This document shows, in pieces, positions 1 through 12,457 of a stretch of DNA of 64,000 nt. Each line of letters begins with the position of its first letter. The stretch's first letter is position 1. Both the position numbers and the translations under genes were made by a program. The notes below the pieces were generated by a model. The model ran no database searches. It was not told where the DNA came from and saw nothing but the letters and a program-made list of their open reading frames with translations. This stretch comes from Capsicum annuum (taxonomy: Eukaryota > Streptophyta > Magnoliopsida > Solanales > Solanaceae), in contig NC_061118.1 in the NCBI RefSeq assembly GCF_002878395.1, positions 129,999,098-130,063,097 on the forward strand. Reading direction: 5' to 3'.

Positions 1-240
1 TAGGTGCACTGAAGCTAAGTTTGAAGTCAACTCAAGCTTGTAAGCTACCTTTCCAAAATAGTTGAGAATTTGATAAGGACTGACATATCGGGGACTGAGT
101 TTCCCCTTCTTGTCAAACCTCTTCACCCTATTCATAGGAGATATTTTCATAAATACAAAGTCATCGATCTCCAACTCGAGATCATTTATTGAATACGCAT
201 GAAAGGGAACATAAGAACATAACTGAGCCTGTAACATGAT
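1..240 (-). pseudogene. Ty3/gypsy integrase C-terminal fragment (element 1)
   Basis: The minus strand translates to the end of a gypsy integrase, with [20 protein letters not shown] followed by a YQILNYFGKVAYKLEL-like stretch. It is closely similar in sequence and order to the better-preserved copy at 61523-61804. In the family this region follows the catalytic core and binds DNA. The fragment runs off the window at position 1. Similarity to the second copy fades near 200-240, where unassigned sequence begins. The reverse transcriptase of the same element is at 2081-3043, so the RNase H and integrase core that should lie between are deleted or replaced. Confidence 0.75.
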
Positions 241-2070
241 ATATGAACTGAATATCATAAACGAAACTGATCCCTTGAATACATGGCTTACGGATGAGAT
301 TGGAACTTATGGGTCCACCTATGATTACCACTACTCCAAACTGGATTTGTTACATAAAGAGAAGATGGAAGGTTTAGGTCATGAAAGCTCGAGGATTATA
401 GTGCATCTCCCCCTCGGGACATTATAGTGCATCTCTCCCTTAGGACATTATGACCCCTGAAGAATGGTGACTTGGCTTAGATACTAAGGAAAAACTGAGA
501 TAATGTATAAGGCACCTACGAACTGAATTGTGACTGTATATCGGGGATCTAAAATTGAGGCATGACACGTAAACTGAGCCGAAATCGTAGCCATATGGTT
601 GCTCGATCTTGGAATATTTAATTTCATAAGACCTCGGATAATGAAACTGGATGGAAAGATAGAAACCCAACTATACAAATATTATCTGCCTAACTGCTAA
701 ACTGAATGGCTGGTTTTATGAACTAACTTATGCTGACAACTTATATTCGACTGAAGCCCTTCTTTGACACTCTTTCTATAGAGTTCTAGTGGATTTAGGG
801 AGCAGGGAAATCTTGGAGCGGTCTAAATAAGATATCTGAATAAGAAGTCACCACGTGGATGCAGTTCTGTAATATAGAGCAAGGCCAATGAAACATCATC
901 TAAGATAGAGTTACTAAGAATTATGCACCAAAACTACTAGATTACAAGCCATGTTCCTCGACTATTCCCTCAATTGGAATTTCTACTTCGTCACTGCATG
1001 CATTTCACTTAAGGCTACTAAAACTATTCACATGGGCACTAATCACGAATGCATAACATACTAACTTATCTGATTAACTAAGTGCCTGATAGCTGAATAA
1101 TGGTCATGTAGGATTGAACTGTAATTAGTCTAGACTATAACTGTATAGTATTATGCATATGCGGTAGGGACTGACTGAGTAACATGAGATAACTAAGCAT
1201 GGATTCTCAAAAACTGTGTTATTTAAGAACATAAGACCAAACTTATAACATGATTCTGAAATAGTTTGTAAACTGAGGTACTAAAATATTGATAAATGAA
1301 TAACTGATAATTGTATGCTATGGTCAAGCAAACCTAAAATTGAACTGAGTTACTGATCTGATTACTGGACTGGGACTGAGACTATAACTAAGACTGCAAT
1401 TGAGACTGTACTGGAACTGAATACTGGGTTCTGATAACTCTACCTACTGAGGTTTGATCTGGACTGAATTCTCTCACTATGTTCAAGCCTACTCAAATCT
1501 TCAAACTGCATTTAGCCATTTACACATCAACATGTCATTCAAGCCTATTTTCATAACTACAGCCTCGTGTAAAACTAGCATGAAATAATCTTTTCTTAAT
1601 ATGAAACATTTACTCTCTCTATTCTAAGAAACTGCTCATTGCTACATTATTTTGTAAGGAGAGTTCACTGACGGGTTAAAACATGAGGACCTGAGGTATG
1701 CATAAATACTATACCGAACCCGACACTTAACTGAGGTCTTAAAATCAGAAATTCAACACAATGGAGTTATCAAAAGATCTAAACTAAGGATATGCATTAT
1801 GAAATCTGAATTTAACCGATTGCTAGGAGTGTAGCACAGGTTATGGGAACTGAGCATACTGTATAAAATGACATGGATACCTAAGTAATGAGTTGCATGA
1901 CCTGAGTCTGGAGTTTCTATATTTATGGAACATGATTCATAACACTGGGTGAACTAGAACTCCTTATACTAGGAACTATAAGCATGCATGATTGCTAACG
2001 TGCACAAGTAAGGGCTATGATCATAGAGCTGACATGTAAGACATAAATGGATATCATGATAACTCATGTT
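241..2070. other. Unassigned repeat-like spacer inside element 1
   Basis: About 1.8 kb with no supportable coding region. The plus strand is full of short ACTGA/CTGAA-type words, a style shared with the LTR at 3948-6403 and the spacer at 61041-61380. It is therefore probably retroelement-derived noncoding sequence that replaced the RNase H and integrase core. I could not find its ends. Confidence 0.4.
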
Positions 2071-2080
2071 TTTTTAGAGT

Positions 2081-3120
2081 CTAAAGTACGAGTCTGAGAT
2101 GATCAGCAGGTTCATCCTCATTACGGGAATAGACAAGGGTGTTATCTATGTAGAATATGATGAACATGTCTAAGTACTGCTTGAACACACGGTTCATCAA
2201 GTCCATGAAAGCTGTTGAGGCATTGGTAAGACCAAATGACATGACTAAGAATTTAAAGTGACCATACCAAGTTCTGAAGGCTATTTTCGGGATGTCACAT
2301 TCTCTGACCTTGAGCTGATGATAGCCTGGTCTGAGGTCTATCTTGGAGAAGTAACTGGCACCCTGAATTTGATCAAACAAGTCATCAATTCTGGGAAAGG
2401 GATACTTGTTCTTGATCGTGAATTTATTTAGATGACAGTAGTCAATACCCATTCTGAGAGAACCATCTTTCTTGCACACGAATAAAACTGGTGTACCCCA
2501 TAGGGACACATTGGGTCTGATGAATCCCTTAGCTAAGAGATATTTTAATGGTTCTTTTAATTCTCTGAGTTCTGTTGGAGCCATTTTGTATGGCGGGATA
2601 GATATGGGTTGTGTATCTGGAAGAAGGTCTATTCTGAAGTTGATTTCCCTTTTGGGAGGAACTCCAGGAAATACATTTGGGAATTCACATGCTACTAACA
2701 CTGATTCAAGAGTAGGGGTTTCTGATCTTGAGTCCTGGACTCGAATGAGATGGTAGAAACATCCCTTAGATATCATCTTTCTTTCCCAAAGGTAAGAAAC
2801 AAGATGACCCCTAAGTGCTGAAGTACTACCCCTCCACTCTAGGAAGGGTTTATTCGGAAAATAAAACTGGACAATTATGTTTCTGCATTCAATTGAGGCA
2901 TAGTTGGAATGCAGCCAATCTATACCAAGAATGACATCAAAATTGGTCATCTCTAATTCGACTAGGTCTATTGAAGTGACTTTCTGAGATATCATAACCG
3001 GACAGTTCTTGAATACCCGTCGGGCTATGATTAATTTACCCACTTAGGTAGAGACTGAGAAAGATTCTGCTAAGATCTCTGGTCTGACTTTAAAATCGAC
3101 TGCCATGTAAGGAGTTACAA
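2081..3120 (-). pseudogene. Ty3/gypsy protease end and reverse transcriptase (element 1)
   Basis: An open frame of 320 codons (3043-2081) begins in the aspartic protease, with [11 protein letters not shown] near residue 40, and continues into reverse transcriptase. The RT blocks are visible in order: the [10 protein letters not shown] finger region, [29 protein letters not shown], and [21 protein letters not shown]. The active-site box reads FYIDNTLVY where the family has YxDD, so the second catalytic aspartate is asparagine here. Further protease sequence (VDFKVRPEILAESFSVST) lies upstream to about 3120, past a stop. The frame ends just after DHLRLVL, where the thumb should begin, and the sequence then changes to unassigned spacer. 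Family is Tekay-like by neighbouring LTR similarity. It is not functional as read. Confidence 0.85.
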
Positions 3121-3169
3121 AAGACAGAGAAAATCCTAGATATAATAAGGCATAAATATGTAACTGGAA

Positions 3170-3724
3170 GATCTGTAATGTACCAGTGACTACATCAGGA
3201 GAACTTTCTTGATCTTGTCAAGACTGGAGTGCATAGAGCCTGTTTGGGCGTTGCCCATTGGTGGCACTGGAAGCGGCACCATGCTGATTCAAGTGACCTG
3301 ACTAAGTTGAGGGATGGTTAAATTGACCCTAAGAACCTAAATGAGGAAAATATCTGACCTTGTGTCCTAGATTACCATATCCAAAACATACATCACTGCC
3401 AGCTTTGCAGACACCCCGATGGTTTTTGCCATATTTCTATCAAAGAGGGTTTGTTCGGGTACTTTTTGGCCTTGACATTCTGGCCCTCTTATTCTTTCTC
3501 CTTTTTTTCCTATACCTCTTCTCCCCATCCTACGGAGCATGATCCATAAGCCTAGATAGGATAATGTCCAGCTGATTGTTCTGAGCAACTACTGAATGAG
3601 CTAAGGCGGTGAATGCAACTCTAAATTCAGCATGAGAAACATTCTCATTCAGGGAATCTACCTGATCGGGCGGAGGGGCTGACTGGTTTTCATTACTTCT
3701 TTCGTTAGCTTCTCTGGAAGTCAT
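3170..3724 (-). pseudogene. Ty3/gypsy gag fragment with CCHC knuckles (element 1)
   Basis: The frame starting at 3724 (MTSREANERSNENQSAPPP) looks like a gypsy gag N-terminus and stops after about 64 codons. In another frame around 3330-3430 the minus strand reads GKNHRGVCKAGSDVCFGYGN and then LGHKVRYFP. This matches the double zinc-knuckle tail of plant chromovirus gag. Most of the capsid domain is missing, so a large internal deletion or several frameshifts separate the two parts. It sits in the expected order: primer site, gag, protease, RT. Confidence 0.7.
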
Positions 3725-3930
3725 GTTCTGGAAGCATAAGGAAGATATGAATTAGACTAAGAGTTTAACTTGAGCTCATGCTCACTCGTAGGACATGACT
3801 ACTGAAAGAAGGGAAACTTTTCATAAAACATCTCGTAGCCTCTTTTCCATAAGTGTGGCGCGCTACACACCCATGCACAAGACTCTACTAGATGCGGCTT
3901 TCAGACTTTCTAGGGCTCTATTGAACCTTA

Positions 3931-3944
3931 GGCTCTGAAACCAA
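3931..3944 (-). other. Primer binding site of element 1
   Basis: The minus strand reads TTGGTTTCAGAGCC three bases inside the 5' LTR. It is one base different from the common plant initiator-Met tRNA site (TTGGTATCAGAGCC). It sets the element's orientation as minus. Confidence 0.75.
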
Positions 3945-3947
3945 GTT

Positions 3948-6403
3948 TGTAATGCCCCGAGTCTGTACCTCAGACTCTACACGGTGCTCATAATCTCGAA
4001 GGACTACAAGCTAACCCATGACTGGTACCTGCTGTAATAACTAAATAATAATATTGAAATATGCAAAAATTAGGTGAAAAACATGCCATATGATTTAATA
4101 CTGAAATAAAACTGAATACGGTATAGTAACACCAAAACTGATATATCTGTTTGAAAATACTCTAGTCTAAAAAACCTCTAAACTGTCTGAAATGTGGAGT
4201 TGATGGGACAAGTCCCCAACTAACTCTGACTACTGAAATAAACTGAATACTAAAATAATAATCATTTCCTCGAACTATGAGGACTCACCACTAACTCTGA
4301 CGACTGAAGATCTAAAATGCTAAGGGTGCTCGGGAGCCCGTGCATCTGAACCTATGATATAAGACATCATAGCACAAGAGAAAAGTACTTTGAATATACT
4401 GGTATACTAAGTGAGGTAGGTTGAAATGCATGGGTTCATATGCATGAACAATACTGACTAAATGACATGAGTATAACTGGATAAGAGTACATGCATGAAT
4501 ACGTAAACTATAACTGAGATTTTGATAACACTGAATACTGACTTTGAGTACTGATTAACTGATATCTGAGTATACTGATACTAAATTACTGATGACTGAA
4601 TGACTGTATTTGACAGACTTGATTTTGTTGAACTATGCTGAGTTCCATACTGAACTGAGTGACTGTGTTTGACAGTCCTGAATCTGTAGAACTGAACTGA
4701 GTTCTATACTGAGACAGAATCTGAAACTAAAACTTTAGAAGGTAATCATCTAACTGACATTCCCCATTCTAAATAGATTTCGGGTCTAACCCATGACCCC
4801 AATTGGAAGGGTGTCAATACCGTGCCACGGGTAGAGACAAGCTGAGTCACCTTCATCTGGCAGGTGCTCTGAACGAGAACGGTGGTACCCTCAACTATCA
4901 GGTAGATCACCTCATCAACCCTCATCTGGCAGGTTGATATCTCAACCTAGGCTGGCTACGTAGTTCTGGAACACAAGGACCGCTTCTAAGGATCACACCC
5001 TCTACTGGCAGGTGAGTCCCCATCCTTAGATTTACTCGATGTTGAATCCTACTCCCAATTGAATAGACACTGGACTGAATTCTAAACTGTACTAGCCTGG
5101 ATTGAACTCTTACAAATCGTGTTGTATGACTGAACTGAACTGATTTTACTGAACTGAACTGGACTGATTCTGAGTTCACTGAGTTTTCCTATGTTATGTA
5201 ACTGACTGAATTCTATTAATTGTGACATGAGTGATACTACTCTGTGACTGACCATGGCTCTAGGCAAGCAGCTAAATTATTGGGTATTAAATACCCCCAA
5301 AACTCGATAGCATAAATTTAAAAGACATGGCATAATCTTGAGACATGATAACTAACTACTTAGTCATCGTTCATTCTTTTGAGCATTTAAGAAAACACTT
5401 GCATGACATGAACTTGTATACATGCTAACATGATATAATTTTACTATTCAACTAACATGGATAATTCATCAAAAACTTGTGGTGCATAATATATTCACAT
5501 AATACTAAAACAACATGTAGGCATCATGATTCAATATCAATTTCACAATTTCAAGGGTTTCAACGTAAATTCACATAATAAAGCACACGTATCAATTAAC
5601 TCTACATGAATCTTGTAATAAATTATGAAATAGAAACCCAATTTAGTTATAATCATGAATACACTTTAATTCACATCATGGAAATCATGAAATCACCCTA
5701 CATGAGCATTAAAAGAGTTTCTTGGACTTCAAGGGTGGAAGGAACCCTTGGATAAACACTTCACGTACCTTGGTTGCTAAATTCCAGAAGATTAATGATG
5801 GAATCTTGAGACTTGAATTTGAAATTTAATCTCCTAAGGTTTTTGTTCTTGAGTGTTTTGAGAAAAAATAAATAAAATTTGCTAATTGAGGGCTAAATCT
5901 CGTGTTATGAGGGCTGAAGGATGAGGGAAAAAGACCCTATTACCCCTGAGGAAACGGCTTTTTAATGACTAGAAACTGAACGGCCGACGCGCAGACCGAC
6001 ACACCGCGTCATTGGCATCGACGCGATAGCCAACACACCATATCGAGTCTGCATTGTTTCACTATAAATTGCCATTGGGAGCCAAGAAAAATATCGATCG
6101 ACGTGATACCCGCCTTGCCGCACTGAGATCGCATCAATACACTGTTTTGGATTCCCAAACATAGTTCAAACAAAGTCCAAAAAATATGAAACTCGTTTGG
6201 GAACACCTACTGACATTCCTGATCATGAATTAACCTAAAGATTGACATTTTAAGGTCATAAAGGTCATGAAATAGTGTAGTCAGCTTACAAAGGCCACAA
6301 TAATACTAAGTTTGAATACTTAGCTAGAATGTTTTAAGTCTGGGACCCCTTGGTAAGCTTTTAGGGACTAAGTCATGCTTAGGATTTTGCGAGGTCTTAT
6401 AAT
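3948..6403 (-). mobile_element. 5' LTR of element 1, Tekay-like, 2.46 kb
   Basis: On the plus strand it starts TGTAATGCCCCGAGTC beside the primer site and ends at GCGAGGTCTTATA (expected TTACA). Its outer edge joins MULE coding sequence directly. The block at 4770-5050 (CTGGCAGGTG-type repeats, GGCTGGCTACGTAG) is shared with the LTRs at 12315-12450, 19160-19440 and 59370-59620, so all belong to one superfamily. A GC-rich stretch rich in CGCG/GACGCG words lies at about 5975-6135, in the same relative place as similar stretches in the other LTRs. Small reading frames within it look spurious. Confidence 0.8.
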
Positions 6404-7160
6404 ATACTCCGAACCACATGTGTGATGTTTTTAATGTTTATGAATAATGAATCTATCAGAACTTACGTACTTCACCGCTCTCAACTACTACTTATAGTTC
6501 GGAGTAGCACATTTGTAGCAAAAGACACTGCTCAAATTAGTCACCTTCTTTATTCTAAATTTTTTTTCAAGCAAGAAAAAAACTAAGTGGTAGATAGTTC
6601 ACTCTTGTACTTGAATGACATTTCATTGAAAAAGCCGGTCCCGTCGTCTTGAAGATTGCTAGACTGTGTCGATCTAGAAGAACTGCCCACCGCATTGGTC
6701 GCATCAACTGGCGTAGGTGTTTGATCATCATCTGGAATATTCATGTCTAGATCATCCAACCTATCATCAAAGATGTCTTATTATTGTTCTTCTTCTATGT
6801 TCTGGTTCTCATTCTCTCTCGACTTTTCAACCACATACACCCTTAACACCGGCCTAGATGAATTACTAAGATAAGCATGCAACCAAACCTGATTGTTATC
6901 TTGAAAGGTAGTACCCTCTAATTTTCAAAGGAGCTGTGCATGTAGCTAATGCCAAGTTCTTCCGGTTAACAATTCAATCCATAATAGCTAATGATTAAGT
7001 TCACAAAATCATCATATAAAACATCACTTTGGACTGTCATAGCTATGCTCTCTAGTATTTCACCCTCTTTCCAACGTCATACATATCGATTGCTCTTCTC
7101 GATCCATTGACCATGATAATCCATCCATATTGTTATTGATACCTCCATTAGTGGTACCTA
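6404..7160 (-). pseudogene. MULE (MuDR-type) transposase, N-terminal fragment
   Basis: Minus-strand frames, broken by several stops and shifts, read YDDFVNLIISYYGLNC, LGISYMHSSFEN, QVWLHAYLSNSSRPVLRVYV and an acidic linker. They continue with GTGFFNEMSFKYKSEL and then LRAVKYVSSDRFIIHKH followed by HHTCGSEYI. In order these match the N-terminal part of plant MuDR transposases: the PB1-like start, acidic linker, and the domain preceding the DDE core. The coding sequence stops exactly at the outer end of the LTR at 6403, so element 1 probably inserted here. The DDE and SWIM parts would then lie left of the window. The similar C-terminal fragment at 57945-59094 is in the wrong order to be the same copy. 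Confidence 0.65.
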
Positions 7161-7199
7161 AATAAAGTCATTTGTTAAAAAAAGTTAACAATGATTTCA

Positions 7200-7920
7200 T
7201 AGTACCGTAAATAAATCCCAACAGATGTGTAATTTATTACAATAGGTAAGTGATCAGTCGCAGCAGATTACTTACCTCTTGGGATTCATGTTACGCTCCT
7301 GAAGTTGATTTCAATAGATGAGTCATCTGTTGTAACAGGTGATTCATATGTTGCAACAGACTATATATCTATTACAACAGATAAAACGCCTGTTAGGATA
7401 GATATTATATTACTAAGGCATATTTGAAGCTGATTCCAACATATGAGTGACATATTGCAATATCTAATTAACCTGTTGTGATAGATAACTTACCTATTGC
7501 AACAGACGTGGAAAAGGTTACTAATATGTTGCAATAAATATTTACCATCTGTTGGAATCGAGTTCATGTTCTGTTGCAACAGGTTAATAATATGTTGCAA
7601 TAGATATTTACTCTGTTTCAATAGACAACACGTCTATTAGAATCGAGTTCAGGTTCTGTTGCAACAGGTTACTAATTTGTTGCAACAGATATTTATCATG
7701 TTGCATCAGATAACTAATCTGTTGCAACATATGGGTCATATGTTGCAACAGATGACTTATCTGTCTGATTTATGTTACGACCTATAGAACCATAAATATG
7801 AATACAATATATGAGTCTTTCGTTGAAACAAATGTCTTATCTATCGTAACAGATGATTGATTTGTTTAAACAGATGGTTCTTATGTTGCATTCATGTTCA
7901 CGTGCTATCTATTGTTGAAA
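7200..7920. repeat. Array of palindromic TGTTGCAACA units
   Basis: About 700 bp made largely of degenerate copies of a short inverted unit built on TGTTGCAACA, joined by ATCTGT/ACAGAT and variants with TTACAATAG or TTGCAATAG. Adjacent units read as CAACAGATGA then TCATCTGTTG, so each unit is nearly self-complementary and both strands look alike. Spacing is irregular (about 25-35 bp). There is no coding potential. The array lies just upstream, in transcriptional sense, of the MULE N-terminal fragment. Confidence 0.75.
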
Positions 7921-9885
7921 AACGACACAATAGCAGTTACCCAGATAACAAATTCAACTTAAAATCATAATTTGACTTACCAAAGTATCCTATGAAGTAA
8001 TGCCAAAGTAAAAAGTGATGTACGAAATAAAATTTGACCTAAGAAATTGGTCAAATAGCAACAGTAGCGGTAACAACAACAACAACAATGGTCAATAAGA
8101 AGAAGATGAAGATGATAATAAATTCGAAGATGATAATGATGAAGCAGAAAATGATGAATAAACCAGCAACAACAATGAACAAAAAAAATCGCTAAGAGAG
8201 AGAAAACAACAATGGATGAGAAGAGAGAGAAATGCGCCTTTTTTCCTCCAATTCGTTATATTAGGTAAACATCCATTTTTTTGTTATAATAAGGTAAACA
8301 TTTGGATCAAAATGTAAATTTAAAAACATCTGAGCTATTTCAAACTTACCCAACTTTCTTAATCCATAATAATATAATTGTTACCTCCACTCAATTATTA
8401 AGACTTGTGTCACCTACACCTCATTTTAAAACTATTTTGTCGCCTACAACCCAAACCCCCACCAAAGTGGACATCCATTGTAATTGTCTCTTTTTCAATT
8501 CAAATTTAAGGGGTCATATTTGATTATTATTTTAAATTTAATTCCATTAAGTTGTCTTCTTGATTTTCTTCTATAGTCTTCTGTCTTAAATTCATTTTAA
8601 TTACAAATTTTTTGATCTCTTCACACTATTTAATTCTACACATCAAAATATAATATTAAGCATAATTCATAAAATTAATGCTCAAAAAGGATAAGTAAAA
8701 ATGCTAAGTATAATAAATAATGACTAAAAATATATAATTTTAATCTAACATTAGCCGACGATGGTGAAGTGGCTAGAGTTCAGATGACATGGCTAGGATT
8801 TTTGAGAGAGAGTTCTCCATATACAAACTTCTCTTTTCTTTTGAAAATATTTTTTTAGAACTAAAGTATTTTTTAATTTAAAATGAAGGAAATTTTAATT
8901 AAAAGGTGAATTTATTAAGTGGTAAGAAGAGACCAATTAAAAAAAGACATCATCAATTGTCATATATGAAAAGTTAATTCGCTTAATTAAACGGGTAAAA
9001 TATCTAAAATGCTCTCTAGAGGACTATCAAAAATTAAAATCCTCCCTGGTATATGGTAGTAATATTATTTTTTTATTTTTTCAACGCTGCCTTTGTTAAT
9101 AAATTTTGATTAATAATTAAGCAACGCTGTCTTTGGACTTATTATGTTCCATTGGATACTCTAATAATTCTTTTTAATTGATAATATCAACTCTATCTAT
9201 TTCATATTAATTGTCATATTTTACTTTTTAAGAGTCAATTCGATTAATTTTTGGAGATTAATTCGATATCTTAAAATTACAATTTAAATATTATAAAAAT
9301 TGTACTAGAGTTATTATAAATTGCAATCCTTTTCATAACAATATTAATGAAAAATATTTTTTAAAATATCAATCAAAGTTAATCTGGCTTGACTCTCGAG
9401 AAATAAAATAATAACAAATATTATGGGACGAAGGGAATATAAGTAAACTTTGTGAAAATTGTCTACGTAGCTTCAATATATTCGCATGTCTATGGTAGTG
9501 TTTGGATAAAAGAATTTATTGTTAGATAAATTATTTGACGATAACAGAAGTTACATAAGTTTCGTATTGTAGATCCCATATATAAAATTTAAAATTAGTG
9601 TGGATATGCGAAAAATATAAAGTCAACTTAAGAGGAAAATTCTAACCAAACAATATACCAAAACATATTATTAATAATCGAGTATTTAGTGCCATCTTTC
9701 TGCGCTAGGAGGAGCAACTAGTAGCTTATTCTGATCAGAACATTTTCAAGGGCTGTAATTAGACAACACTCATAAGTATATTTTGAGAGAAAAAAACCTG
9801 ATGAGTAAAATGAGAGAGCAGTATAATACATTAACGGCATAATTTTCTTTTTCAAAAAATTCCTGACTGTAAGGAGATATCAGTG
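7921..9885. other. AT-rich noncoding stretch with simple repeats
   Basis: No supportable gene. It contains a CAA/AAC microsatellite near 8068-8088 and a purine-rich GAAGATGAT-type run at about 8098-8160. These could be the 5' untranslated region of the MULE on the minus strand, but I cannot show it. The remainder (8250-9885) is plain AT-rich sequence. The 73-codon frame at 8302-8523 shows no recognisable motif. Confidence 0.5.
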
Positions 9886-10287
9886 TTTTAAAAGGCAGTT
9901 TAAGGGCTCCCTTCAGAGCAAGACACGCGCAAAACGCCTCGAAGCATTGGAGTGAGGCTTTAGTCCTATGAGGATTACGCCTTAAGCGTCCGACTGTACA
10001 CCTTAAACATGTCTAATACCCAATGCTTGGGGCTCGCCTAACAGATCTTAGGCAACTTATGGGTCGAATTTCTTAATCAACATTGTTGAACCTTATAATT
10101 CTATGATAAATAAATATTATTTAATAGTTTTTTCATCTATATGAATAAGAATAAGAAGATTGAGAATAACTCAAACAGCAAGTCACTGCATTGCATATTT
10201 ACTATTTGAAAGTACCGTGAAGGCGAATATCATATTATATTTTTTAAAAAAAAATACTTAATTTTGAATTTTGCATCTTCACTTATC

Positions 10288-10581
10288 TTTTTTTTTTTTG
10301 GTTAACCGAATACTTAATATTAAGGCATAATTAGGTAGATAGTACAGGGTGATCAAGAGACTTACTAGCAGTTACTTGGGCTAAAGTTTGCCCTTAAATA
10401 TAGTTATTACAGACCAAGATTTAACAAAAATTGAGGTTGCATGCTTTCCTCTCTCCTTCCACCCTCCTTGGCCATATCATCGACAACCCTATTTTGTTCC
10501 ATCCCACGTATGGTTGAGAGGAGAAACATTTCGTTGTTGCATCACAGACCTGCATTCAAAAATAATATTGAGATATACTTG
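10288..10581 (-). pseudogene. LINE 3' end: RNase H tail and poly(A)
   Basis: The minus strand directly beyond solo LTR A reads ECRSVMQQRNVSPLNHTWDG with a Gly/Lys-rich continuation. That is the usual end of the RNase H domain in plant LINE ORF2 proteins (a DCRSLM..IxHxxRExN-like block). It continues the frame cut at 21649. A run of 12 T on the plus strand at 10288-10299 would be the element's poly(A) tail and marks its 3' end. Several stops are present. Confidence 0.6.
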
Positions 10582-10964
10582 GTGTCTGTAACACCCCACA
10601 TTTTCGGACTAGAATGCAAACTATTGTTATGAAGTATGCAGACCGGAACCCAATGATTTTATGTCTACATATATGTGATTATCAATACTATAGTGTAAAA
10701 ATGTCCTCTTATATGAGTCGAGGTCATAAAAATCTCCAAACTCAAAGACAAGTTAAAAACACCTCTGTTGATTAAATTTTAGTGAATGATTCAGCTTGGG
10801 TCAAATTTAAAAGACCATTACTCCTTGTACATAATGATTTAGGTGTCCTACTTTATATCAAATGAAATATCTTTGAATCTTCTTTCCAACGCATTTGGTT
10901 TCACCTTAATCCGATATCGGAGCGAGAGATTATGCCTATTTTACTCCAGCATGTCAACGTGTCA

Positions 10965-11130
10965 ACTCAGTGACGACCTGAGCTGACGGGATGTCACCTA
11001 TGTGATGATTTATCAGCCCAAGTAGTCAGCCTTAGGCAGAAAATCATCAATTACAGCTTCTAAGTGACGACCTGGGGTGACGGGGCATCACCTAAGTGAC
11101 GATTTATCAACTCAAGTCGTCACCCATGAA
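10965..11130 (+). repeat. GC-rich tandem module in solo LTR A
   Basis: Two direct copies about 93 bp apart (near 10971 and 11064) share GTGACGACCTG, a GATGTCACCTATGTGA/GCATCACCTAAGTGA block, and GATTTATCA followed by CAAGT. It is much richer in CG than its surroundings and lies before the probable promoter region of the LTR. Confidence 0.7.
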
Positions 11131-12457
11131 ATTCAATAATTCCCATTCAGATTCGAAAGGGTATTTTGGTCTTTTCCCTCACCTCCCACGACTTAAATCA
11201 GGTATTAAACCCTATTAAATGATAAAATATCAGTTTCTCATCACTCATAATCCTCTCCACTCTCAAGAACAAGAAAATTAGGGTTTCCTATCAAGATTAT
11301 CTCCCAACAACAAGATTCAAGCCCTTCTTCAAGAAAATAAAGAAATTATAATTTCCAATCCAAGAACGTTCAAGAAAAGTCGATTCTCTTTTAAGATTAA
11401 AGTCCTAAGGTATGTTAGATGTTCATCCATGGGCCCTTTTCATCCATGGAGTCCAAGAATCCATCTTTTATGTTTTAAATCATGAAATTACATATTTATA
11501 ATGATTTATCTCCATGAAGCTTTTAGGAATTTTGATTATACATGTGTTTACAATCTATTTTCATTGAAAGCAGCCCTTATTACATATTTTATGAATTATG
11601 TCCATGAACTTACATGAACTTTGAATCTTTATCATGTTTCAATGAAATTGTTGGTGATATTAAACCTTACATGTTTGAAAGGTGTTGTTTGTTGAATTTA
11701 AACCCTAATTGGTGATATTAGAAGTGAAATCATGCTATAACTACAAGTTTTTAAAAAAATTCATGCTTAGCTTAAACCATGCAATGCAAGTGTTGGATAA
11801 AATGCCTATATGAAAGGATTTTGAACATGACTACTTATTTCATGTTTACACGTTAAGATTTTGGTATTTGTTTTCAAGTGAAATGCAGTATAGTATGTTT
11901 TAAATATTGTGGTTTCCATATCATGTTCATAAGAATTCAGAATAAATCCTCAGTTTATGATTTTGTTATGTGATCGTGCTATCTTATCATGTCTAGAAGT
12001 ATCCTCATATTAAAGTATTGGTCCCTATGTATTTGATGAAATGCTTAAGTGAATAATTGTGAATAATAATTTCCTTCCATGGTTTCAAAACATTCATGTG
12101 ACTCTGTTGTTATTGTTATCGAGTCATGAGGGTTATGAATACCCAAAATTTAGTTGTTTACTTAGTCTCAGTAGTTTTAGAATAGTTTCATACACGTATG
12201 AGCATTACCAGTTCAGTCTGTTATCATATCAGTCAAACTTAGATCAGTCCAGTAATTCGAGTCAATTCCCTATTCAGTTAAACTTAGCTCAGTCCCGTAA
12301 TCAGTGTTAGTTCAGTTGGAGGTAGAATTCAGCACCGAGCGAACCTAGGGATGGAGGCTCACCCATTAGTTAGGACAAGGTCCTTAGAAGCAATTCCTAA
12401 GTTTCAGAACTACGTAGCCAGCGTAGGTTATGAGATTTCACCCATTAGTTAGGACTT

